Assembly (NCBI RefSeq): GCF_965363235.1
Contig: NC_134850.1
Location: forward strand, 29,662,102-29,726,101
Direction of reading: 5' to 3'
Origin: Mytilus galloprovincialis
Lineage: Eukaryota > Mollusca > Bivalvia > Mytilida > Mytilidae
Length of the DNA stretch: 64,000 nucleotides
Positions within the stretch are counted from its first letter, which is position 1, and every line of letters starts with the position of its first letter. Shown in pieces: positions 24,632-34,500 of this stretch. The notes beneath the pieces are model-generated. The model did not search any database, had not been told where the DNA came from, and saw only the letters and a list, made by a program, of their open reading frames with translations. The translations under genes and the position numbers were made by a program.

Positions 24632-25124
24632 ATACATGTGTCTGTGCAAGAGTAAGATTTGTCATCATCTGTGATAATCAGAAGAAGTGATATATAGTTT
24701 CACCATATAAATTAGAAAATGTTCCTGATAGTTTTATAAATTAGATAATTGCACTAGAACTAAAGTGACAACTCTAAATGACAAAGAAATCTTTGATGAT
24801 TTATCATATTATTTAGACCACTTTTGGGATGTTATCATTTTTTTTATTTAGTTGGCGTACTTAATTTTTTACACTTGATAGATAAAACCTATGTGTAGTC
24901 CACAAATATTTTTAGCATGCATTGATTATGGACTTTCCTTTTTGAATTTTCCTCGGAGTTCAGTATTTTTGTGATTTTACTAGTTAATACTTAACATACG
25001 TTAACAGAAGTTAAATTTGAAGGTTGTATCTGATTTGTTATAATATATTTTAATACATTTAGTGTAATTGGTACTTGAACATTGTATCCAACTATTGCGC
25101 TTATTTAAGGTAGCACAATACAAA
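24632..25124. other. 3' flank of NACHT-WD gene
   Basis: Presumed 3' UTR and intergenic sequence. I saw no clear AATAAA within 250 bp of the stop. 24925-24985 is a fragment of the dispersed repeat also found at 31587-32045 (reverse orientation). Confidence 0.45.
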
Positions 25125-25795
25125 GATTTTTCATCCCCAATCAGACATCTTTAAAGTGATGTTATTCCATTCATCCTTCTTTAAATTTTATAAATGAGGT
25201 ACCAAAAGAAAGAAGAAGGATTAATCTTTCGAATTGTGATAATTTCATTATGAAATAATTATTACATAATTAATTGTTATGTAATTAGTTGCTATATTGT
25301 GATGTCCATATTTGAATGAATTTAGCTTCTTTGTTATTCACAGCATCCCAAAATATTTTATAGATTCTTGCAGAACACAGTTTGACCTCCAAAACTGTGT
25401 CTCAGATTTTTCCTATTGTATTTAATTCTCTCATAAATCTTCAATGAAGTTTGCAACATCAATTCATAAGAGATCACTAAATTCAATTGGGTATAAAATT
25501 TGTTCTATTGATGTTTTTGGAAATCGGAGACACAGTTTTGGAGGTCAAGCTGTGTTCTACAAGAATCTATAAAATATTTTGGGATGCTATGAAAAATAAA
25601 GACACTAAATTCATTCAAGTATGGACATCACAATATAGCAACTAATTACATAACAATTAATTATGTAATAATCATGTCATAATGAAATTATCACAATTTG
25701 AAAGTTTAATCTTTCTTCTTTCTTTTGGTACCTCATTTATAAAATATAAAGAAGGATGAATTTATTTTATTTTTATTTAGATTTTGATTGGGACT
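25125..25795. mobile_element. large foldback element
   Basis: Two arms of about 290 bp in inverted orientation around a short loop near 25440-25490. Left-arm markers attcatccttctttaaattt, gtaccaaaagaaagaagaag and catcccaaaatattttatag recur in reverse complement in the right arm (25555-25760). No coding frame. Confidence 0.88.
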
Positions 25796-26526
25796 TTATT
25801 ATAATTATGCATATACATGTACTTATCTTCTCAGGTAATGAAATGATATTTTAAGACCTTCTTTGCTTTTTATTTATTATTTATTTTCATACTAGAATAA
25901 ATTAGCTGACTTATCCGGATATGAATAAATTTTAAATTAGGCCAAATAAAAATATGTGTGTGGTTCCAGTAGCAATACTCCCCTACTTTTAATAAGAGGC
26001 TACCCTTAAACAAGAACTATCTTTAAAAAAGATATCCCACGTATTTAAATTTGGGTATATGTTTAAAACTATCATTTCGATAACCCTCAGAAGCACAAAG
26101 ATACCATTTAAATAACGTTTTTAGGTGCGTTCTAAAAGTCATGTACGTTCGTACAACAAAGTTTACATTAAACATTATATAATTGTCTCGAATAAACAGC
26201 TGTCACGGATGAAAAGAGTTATTGGAGAAACAATTATTTTAATAAAAATATAAATCTTTGTAAAATCTAGTTCAAAGATTTATAGTTTTTCACTTGCTTT
26301 CCATCACGATATAATTGACGAGACGTTTTTTCAAACACAACCAAATCACCCACCATGACAGCATTTTGTCCAATCCCAGAAAGTCGAGCATGCGTATTCT
26401 GTTGCCATAGTTAAGCGTCCTTAAGTTCAAAGGGCACAAACCGAAACTATACCGACTACGTCGGAAAAAATGTAATTTTTCATTAAGCACTGTTAAAGTC
26501 AGAACGGTACTTCATAGACTCAATGT

Positions 26527-26528
<2 letters not shown>

Positions 26529-26562
<34 letters not shown>
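26529..26562. repeat. (TA)n microsatellite
   Basis: Uninterrupted TA dinucleotide run. Confidence 0.95.
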
Positions 26563-26565
<3 letters not shown>

Positions 26566-26856
26566 ATTAAATAAAAAAAGATCTCTACCTTCCTATCATT
26601 ACTTTTTTATTGAAACTGGAACCAAACATACTCTTTTATATGGCCTAAAAGAAAATAAGATAGGAATGATTTCAGTTACTGCGTACATATTTAGCAAATT
26701 ATAATAGATTAAAATACTTAGTCAGCGTATTCATATATTATTTATTTATGATATTTTGTATTTGTACATATGTAATATTTGAATGTAATTTCAAACTTTG
26801 TTGTACCTGAACTTTTAAATACTATATGTTGTTTTTTATTTATGAATATTATACAA

Positions 26857-26997
26857 TTACTGTCTTTTGATGAGGTAAATATGCGGTTTTATTGACTTTT
26901 GAAAAAATGATATTCACTGAGGCCGACGGCCGAAGTGAATATCAGTTTTTCAAAAGTCAATAAAACCCCATATTTACCGAAACAAAAGACAGTAACT
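26857..26997. mobile_element. foldback element with GC loop
   Basis: Arms of about 60 bp (actgtcttttgatgaggtaa, ttttattgacttttgaaaaa) invert around a GC-rich loop, gaggccgacggccga. The right arm reads ttttcaaaagtcaataaaac and ends acaaaagacagt. Confidence 0.85.
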
Positions 26998-27330
26998 GTT
27001 TTATTCCATAGTCCGAGAGAAGAAAATGTATCTAATGACAAACATATACCAATTTTTTTTTTTACATGAAACATTTTACCATAACGTTGCATGTAAAATC
27101 GCGTGACGTTTAGCGCGGTGAATAACACTTTCTCAGGTGAATATGCTTTTTTATTCAAAATCCAATTCATATAGAGAAACCTACTAAAATAATACCAATA
27201 TGGAATAAATTTTGTTATTCATCTTTAATTGTTAATTGTTAAAACAGTTATAAAAAACTAATAAAATGTTTTCATGAATATGATATTATTAGTAACCTTA
27301 GACATTTTGTTCCCCCCATATACATAGATA

Positions 27331-28145
27331 TAGGAAATTGTGGTATGAGTTCCAATGAGACAACTCTCCATTCAAGTAAACATTTATAAAAGTAAACCAT
27401 TATATGTCAAGGGTACGGCCTTCAACACGGAGCCTTGGCTCACACCAAACACCAAACAGCAAGCTATAAAGGGCCCCAAAAATTACTAGTGTAATACCAT
27501 TCAAACGAGAAACTAACAGTCTAATCTATATAAAAACGAGAAACACTTATGAACCACATAAACAGACGACAACCATACATGCATGTATAAAATGCAAAAG
27601 TTAAAATCGTACAATAGCAAGTTTAACAAATCAAAACGCTCTCTTGCATTTTTTAACACGAATAATTAACAATACATATTCAGAGCTTAAGTATTCATGC
27701 AAAAGCTGACCATTGCTGCTTGAGTACATTCGATGTTGCCTCATTTGTCTCGTGTTTAAAAAAAAATGAAGCATGATTGCCTCAATTGTGGGAGGTCATT
27801 GGGTCGATCATTGCTTTTGGTAAAACCAATTTGAAAGACTATTACAATTGGTATTTGATGCTTCTTTGCAAAGCTCTCATTTTTTAAGGTATAGGAACAA
27901 AGATAAGTCGAACCAGGAATCGGAGGCAGAAGTGTATTTAAGCATAAAGTACAATGATGTGTCTTCCTATTGACCTTTAACTTGCGACCTAGTACTTTAA
28001 AACAATCTTGCTAAGCAGGTTGGTGTTTTTAAAGTAGGATATCGTAAATTCATTTATATAAATGTTTCATTGTCCTGATTATTTATTCAAAATTCTCTGC
28101 TGGACGTTCAGCTGCAATTAGTCCAGCAACTAATGACTATTTGTG
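27331..28145 (+). repeat. composite repeat unit 1 (family A head plus SINE-like tail)
   Basis: Family A (27331-27560), a middle part, and a SINE-like tail from about 27780 (ggaggtcattgggtcgatca). A diverged second copy follows directly, in the same order, at 28179-28905. Confidence 0.8.
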
Positions 28146-28178
28146 ATTTGTGACTGTATTAAGCATACATCATTTCAG

Positions 28179-28905
28179 GGATATAAGAAGATGTGGTATG
28201 AGTACCTATGAGACAATTCTCCATTCAAGTAGCAATGTATAAAAGTAAACCATTATACGTCAAGGTACGGCCTTCAACATGGAGCCTTGGCTCAAACCGA
28301 ACAGAAAAGGCCCCAAAAATTACTAGTGTAAAACCATTCAAACGGGAAAACCAACGGTCTAATCTATATAAAAACGAGAATCGAGAAACACTTAATATGA
28401 ACCACATAGACAGTCGACAACCATACATGCATGTATAAAAATGCAAAGTTGAAAACGTACAATATCAAGTTTAACCAATCAAAACTCTCTCTTGCATTTT
28501 TTGAACACGAATTATTCACAATACATATTCAGAGCTTAGGTATTCATTCAAACGTGGACCATTGCTGCTTAAGTACATTCGATACTCTATCGTTTGTCTC
28601 GTGTTAGCATGATCGCATCAATTATATGGGAGGTCATTGGGACTATCCTTGCCTTTGGTAAAACCAAGGACTTTTACAATTGGTATTTTCTGCTTCTTCT
28701 CAAAGCTCAAGTGCAAAGATAAGTCGAATCAGAGGCAGAAAAGTATCTAGGCATAAAATACAATGATGTGTCTTCCTGTTGACCTTTACCTTGCGACCCT
28801 AATACTTTAAAAAAAATTCTTGCTTAGCATATTAGTGTTTTATAAAGTAGGAAAATTATATCTTGTTAATATAAATGCAGCAATTATTTGAGCAACCAAT
28901 GACTA
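28179..28905 (+). repeat. composite repeat unit 2
   Basis: Same order of blocks as unit 1: gtatgagtacctatgagaca, aacatggagccttggctcaa, tctcttgcattttttgaaca, gtgtcttcctgttgaccttt. Somewhat diverged, with deletions relative to unit 1. Confidence 0.8.
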
Positions 28906-28911
28906 CAATGT

Positions 28912-28917
<6 letters not shown>

Positions 28918-28950
<33 letters not shown>
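28918..28950. repeat. (TA)n microsatellite
   Basis: TA run immediately before the next family A copy. Confidence 0.9.
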
Positions 28951-28952
<2 letters not shown>

Positions 28953-29141
28953 GATATAAGAGGATCTGGTATGAGTGCCAATGAGAAAACTCTCCATCCA
29001 AGTCATAATTTGTATAAGTTAACCTTTATAGGTCAAATTACGGTCTTCATCGCAGAGCCTTTGCCCACACCGAACAGCAAGCTATAAAGGGCCCAAAAAT
29101 AAAGAGTGTAAAACCATCCAAACGGGAAACCATAAGTCTAA

Positions 29142-29878
29142 TCTATACTATTAAACGAGAAGACCTCATTTTGGGTGTCGCTTCTCTTCTTTCCACAATA
29201 AATTAATCAACACGCCTCTGTGTCCTATAGGTACAGTGCATAGTCGCATTTGTCATCCATTCATATGATTATTCAGATTGAGTTATTTTGGGAGAAAAAC
29301 GAGAAAAAGGGCATCCGGATATTGTCCCGTCATTGGACAAAATATTAAGTCAGATTATACTTCCGGTTTGCGTTTTTCTGTATACATACTACGAATAAAG
29401 TGTATTTTCAGAATTCTATCTGCTATCATTTTCAAGTTTACTATCCACGGTGGTCACAGAGTTTATTAAATAAAGAGGGTCTGTATACTATATCATAATC
29501 AATGACCACCATGTATCGATTAGAAAACTTAGAATTGAAAGTAAATACACGTTTAGAGTTTATTAAATAGAGAGGGTCTGTATACTATATCAATGACCAC
29601 CATGGATCGATTAGAAAACTTAGAATTGAAAGTAAATACACTTTATTTTATTCATATTGAAATTGATAGAAAACCACAAATTGGGAATTTTGGAAATAAA
29701 GGAGGAGGGATTAAAAAACTGAACATTTTCCTGTCCCCAATAACCTATGATTTATGATACTTTTGCTGAAATTCTCCAGTCATTCAATATTTCACAAAAT
29801 TCTTCCAACAACACTTTACATACCATGCATACTTTAAACTACGCTCTGAATGCCCGCGATTTCGCGGGTGTGTTCTAG
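29142..29878 (+). mobile_element. non-autonomous Helitron, copy 1
   Basis: Begins TCTATACTATTAAA and ends CTAG, with a GC hairpin (29853-29868, cccgcg...cgcggg) six bases before the end. It sits between A and T. These are the three hallmarks of Helitrons. It is 737 bp, with no Rep/helicase. It contains an internal tandem duplication of about 95 bp (about 29458-29645). A 63-codon frame inside is not protein-like. Confidence 0.88.
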
Positions 29879-29880
29879 TA

Positions 29881-30617
29881 TCTATACTATTAAACGAGAA
29901 GACCTCATTTTGGGTGTCGCTTCTCTTCTTTCCACAATAAATTAATCAACACGCCTCTGTGTCCTATAGGTACAGTGCATAGTCGCATTTGTCATCCATT
30001 CATATGATTATTCAGATTGAGTTATTTTGGGAGAAAAACGAGAAAAAGGGCATCCGGATATTGTCCCGTCATTGGACAAAATATTAAGTCAGATTATACT
30101 TCCGGTTTGCGTTTTTCTGTATACATACTACGAATAAAGTGTATTTTCAGAATTCTATCTGCTATCATTTTCAAGTTTACTATCCACGGTGGTCACAGAG
30201 TTTATTAAATAAAGAGGGTCTGTATACTATATCATAATCAATGACCACCATGTATCGATTAGAAAACTTAGAATTGAAAGTAAATACACGTTTAGAGTTT
30301 ATTAAATAGAGAGGGTCTGTATACTATATCAATGACCACCATGGATCGATTAGAAAACTTAGAATTGAAAGTAAATACACTTTATTTTATTCATATTGAA
30401 ATTGATAGAAAACCACAAATTGGGAATTTTGGAAATAAAGGAGGAGGGATTAAAAAACTGAACATTTTCCTGTCCCCAATAACCTATGATTTATGATACT
30501 TTTGCTGAAATTCTCCAGTCATTCAATATTTCACAAAATTCTTCCAACAACACTTTACATACCATGCATACTTTAAACTACGCTCTGAATGCCCGCGATT
30601 TCGCGGGTGTGTTCTAG
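29881..30617 (+). mobile_element. non-autonomous Helitron, copy 2, head-to-tail
   Basis: Essentially identical to copy 1 over 737 bp, separated from it only by the dinucleotide TA. Hairpin at 30592-30607 and CTAG at 30614-30617. Confidence 0.88.
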
Positions 30618-30760
30618 TATATATAAAAACGAGAAACACAAATAAACCACATCAACAAACAACAACTATTGAACATATAAGATTCCTGACTTAGAACATT
30701 TGCAAACAAATGCAGCGGGTTTAAACGTTTTAATAGGCACCAACAATTACCCTTATCTGA

Positions 30761-31147
30761 AACAACAGTGTAACATCACAACATAGAAAGACACACTATA
30801 ACATATCAATTGAAATGGCTTAACTCAATTAAAAGACATATTAACACTAGTGAACATACACTGAACATAAAAATTTGATCTAGGATAAATTGTACAATGT
30901 TTTATTTTCTAAATAAATGCCTAATGGCAACATGTTCCCGCGCTTGCAATTGTCAAAGATCACATGTTAATAAATAGAATGTCGGAATTCAATGTACAGA
31001 TGCAGCTGAATAAGTTATGTACAAAATGTTAATACACATCACCATACGGTAATGCAAGCGTTTCAAATAAAGATGCACTTAATGCATATTTTGATTTCTT
31101 CTAAAAAATAAATAAAGCTGGCAAGTACCACGAAATGTTATTGCTCC
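30761..31147. other. 3' flank of globin gene
   Basis: AT-rich. A minus-strand AATAAA (tttatt near 30900) could serve as the globin polyadenylation signal. Nothing else seen. Confidence 0.35.
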
Positions 31148-31321
31148 AATTCGCCGTTTCAGAATCTAATGCATTCTGGGTAATATTCTCAAAAGCGTAC
31201 ACCAAAACAATATATGATTGGTTTAAGACTTAGAAATTCAACCAATGACGTAATGTTATTTAATTTTAGTGTTCGAACAATGAGATTACCCAAAATCCTT
31301 TAGATTCTGAGAATGCGAATT
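31148..31321. mobile_element. MITE family M1, copy 3 (globin 3' UTR)
   Basis: Left end aattcgccgtttcagaatct, right end ttagattctgagaatgcgaatt. It lies 23 bp beyond the globin stop codon, so the MITE probably forms the start of the 3' UTR. Confidence 0.82.
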
Positions 31322-31344
31322 ACTCCCCATCGTGGATTCTGTTC

Positions 31345-31560
31345 TTAGAACCTTGGACTATTGTGAGGACTTCTCCATACACCAGTCATTTCAGGAATCT
31401 GAATTTTATCCAGAGACTCTTCTTTCAGTGTTTTCTGTACATCTGTCGCCACGACAACGAGAGCGTCCATGAGTTTGGTCCATGACGTTTTATGCAGTTC
31501 CTTTACGTGTGTACTCTTCATTGTTTCTTTGACCATTGACGTCATGACTGATCCCATCCA
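31345..31560 (-). CDS. globin exon 3
   Basis: Acceptor ttatatttcag, stop TAA at 31345-31347. Encodes residues 114-184: helices G and H, then a tail ending SPHNSPRF. Confidence 0.88.
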   Translation of the reverse strand, partial: WMGSVMTSMVKETMKSTHVKELHKTSWTKLMDALVVVATDVQKTLKEESLDKIQIPEMTGVWRSPHNSPRF

Positions 31561-34500
31561 CTGAAATATAAATCAAAGGTATACTGTATAAAGTAAAATC
31601 ACAAAAGTACTGAACTCCGAGGAAAATTCAATCGAAAAGTCCCTAATCAAATGGCAAAATCAAATGACAAAACACATCAAACGAATGGACAACAACTGTC
31701 ATATTTCCTGACTTGGTACAGGCATTTTCAAATGTATAAAATGGTGGTTGAACCTGGTTTTATAGTGCTAAACCTCTCAATTGTACAACAGTCTCATCAA
31801 ATTCCGTTATATTTAGAACGATGCGTGAACAAAACAGACATGATAAATAAAATAGTCAACATATGGGTACAGCAGTCATCACTGTGTTACAATCTTAAAA
31901 CAAACAATTTCACAAAAAAGCACAAAAACATCTATCAAATTAAAAATCATTTATTGCTTCGCGTGTCTGACGTAAGAAAATTTATACGTCACATAGGAAG
32001 AAGTTTTGTCGTTCAGTGTTTATGCAAAACATTGTGTCTGTTTCAAGTCCTGGACATGTAATTCAATGGTTGTTGATTTCTGTTTGTCTTGCTTTTTGTT
32101 TTTTGTTTGATTGATGTCTTATTCATACATCAGGCTGTTGATTTTCTCTATTGTATTGTTTCACCTTTTGTTTTACAGTTGCCTCTTATAGTTTACTATA
32201 CGTTATTGGTGTTGCTCATACACCTTATCGCTAATCCCGGCTGACCCGGCCGCTTGAACTTTTGACGCATATAACAATCACTTTTCCATTGTGGCGTCAG
32301 ATATTTTGTTTTGTGACGTCAAAAATTTACGGGAACCTGTGTGATATCTAGTAATAGCGGACAAATAGCGATAAGGTGTATTGTTGAAGGTCTTGTGATG
32401 ATTAAAATAAAGGATCACAAGAATTTGTCTAGTCACTATACAAATTCTTGTACTGTGTCCCCTTAAGGCTTACTTTACGGTTTGAGTGTAGCTCATTGTT
32501 GAAGGTCCTGTGTTGATTATAATTGCCACAGTATTTTGTTTCTGTAGTATTTTTCCTTGTTTAACACTTCGATATACCAAGTTTCCGAAACACATATAAA
32601 CCCTGTGATACAGATATATATCATAAAAGTTACGCATGAAGTTGAAAAAGAAAAGAGAAAAAATAAAAAATGTCTTTGGTTTTGAGTTGTAAGGACTACA
32701 CAAATTTTTCTAGACATTATATAGATCATAATATGTAAACACACGCACTTAACTTGTATCAGAAACAATTTTTTTTTCGACAAGTACCTGTGTGTAAATT
32801 TGGTCGCGGACTTACAATGTACATTTATTCAGATGTTGGGTTAAACGGTCAATCACATCAATAACCTCTAAACCTATACACTAGTACTCATAATAAAATA
32901 TTAACTTTTGCTAGAATTAAAGTACCTTAAAATGTTTTGGTCCTAATGCCCGTTTATGATGTGCTTTACATGTGGTGACCATCAGGTCCTCTAGAGTATC
33001 AGGATCATCAACAGCATCTATATACTCCGTTAGTTTGTACATGTATTGTAAAGCTAGACTTCGAAAGCGTTTATTTGCAGGCATATCTTGTTCTCGGAGG
33101 TCTTTGAATTCTTTATAGAAAGCTCTAGATTCTGGGTGCATTTTAAAAAGTCTGAAAAAAAAGATTTTTTGTTTGTTTGTTAGTTGATGCTTATGTTTTA
33201 AACACGTTTTGACCTCGACCGTACGCTCTGTTGGATGTAGCGTTATAGTTTGTCCGTCCGTTTGTCTATCCGTTAGATGAACTACAGTACTAGGAGACAG
33301 AAAGCTTTCATACTTTATCTCATTTTCTCATCAAATTCTCTTTAAATTACTATACTACCCGATCATTATGATATGACAATTTTGACATAAGTTATCACCA
33401 TTTCTTTTTCTTTTGTAAAACAATGACCCGTGTGGATACAACACCTTTGAGGGGAAAACTCTTATTGATTTTACAATTTCTACAGCAGTTATGGTACTTG
33501 GACCTTTTTTTCTTAATTCGTACCATAATGACACCACTTAAACGCAGCTTTAAACGACCTCAGTGGTCGAACCCTGAATAGTTTGGGCAAATTTGGTCAC
33601 AATATTCAAGCTTGATACTGTCTGAAATTGGATTGCGATCAAATTTTTGAAATAATATAGGTTTTTGTCACAAAATAAATGTGGTCAAAGATCTAACAAA
33701 TCTACTACACAATATTTTGAAAATTAAAGATTTCTTCTTAAAACTTTTCAAAATTTTGAGATTTGAAAAAATAAAAAACAAAAAGGAATCCCTTAAAAAA
33801 ATTGTAAACAAAAAAATCTCCCCCTCCCAATTTTTTTTACTGAAAACTTGGATCAATAACCCTTAAACTCAATCCCATCCTTTCCTTTGTAGTATGGAAC
33901 CTTGTAGTACAATTTCAGAGAGATCCATACGCTTAAACACAAGTTATTGTCTGGAAACTAGAAACATGCTTCTTTTTTACCCTTTTTTGGCCCCTAATAC
34001 CTACATATTTTGGGAAATTAACCAAACACTCAATCCTATCATCCCCTTTGTTATATAGAACAATGTGGTACAATTTCAGAGATATTCATACAACTACACA
34101 CAAGTTATTGTCTAGAAACTAGAAAAAGGCTTGTTTTTTGGCCCCTTTTTGGCCCCATAACCCCTAAAATGAATCCAAACCTTCTTTTTGTGGTTTTTAA
34201 CAGTGTGGTACAATTTCAGAGCAATAGAAATACTTATACACAAGTTATTATCCTGAAACTAGAAAAATGCTTGTTTTTGGGACCCTAATTCCTAAACGAT
34301 TGGGACCATCATCCCCAAAATCAATCCCAACTTTCCTTTTGTGGTATTGAACCTTCTGAAAAAAATCCATATAGATCTTTTCACTTAAACTAAAGTTATT
34401 GTCTGGAAACCAATGTGTCTTCGGACGACGCAGACGACGACGACGACATCATACCATTATACGATCCCAAAATTTGTTTTTGCGAAGGCCATGTAGTTAC

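Larger units (their letters stand above)
28953..30760 (+). repeat. family A copy interrupted by two Helitrons
   Basis: The head, 28953-29141, runs to aagtctaa; the continuation after 30617 is tatataaaaacgagaaacac and then a tail to about 30760. The split falls where uninterrupted copies read ctaatctatataaaaacgag. Confidence 0.8.

Noticed and set aside
29278-30208. 63-codon frame duplicated at 30017 as a conserved small protein
   Set aside because: Both copies are part of the tandem non-autonomous Helitrons, so conservation reflects the recent duplication.
31651-32061. 136-codon plus-strand frame as a gene
   Set aside because: It lies wholly in a dispersed repeat within a globin intron, and its translation resembles no protein.
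32926-33151. Gln73 as the distal E7 residue of the globin
   Set aside because: That register puts a bulky Tyr at E8 and Lys at E11, positions that are normally small and hydrophobic; Leu70 fits better, though this is not proven.
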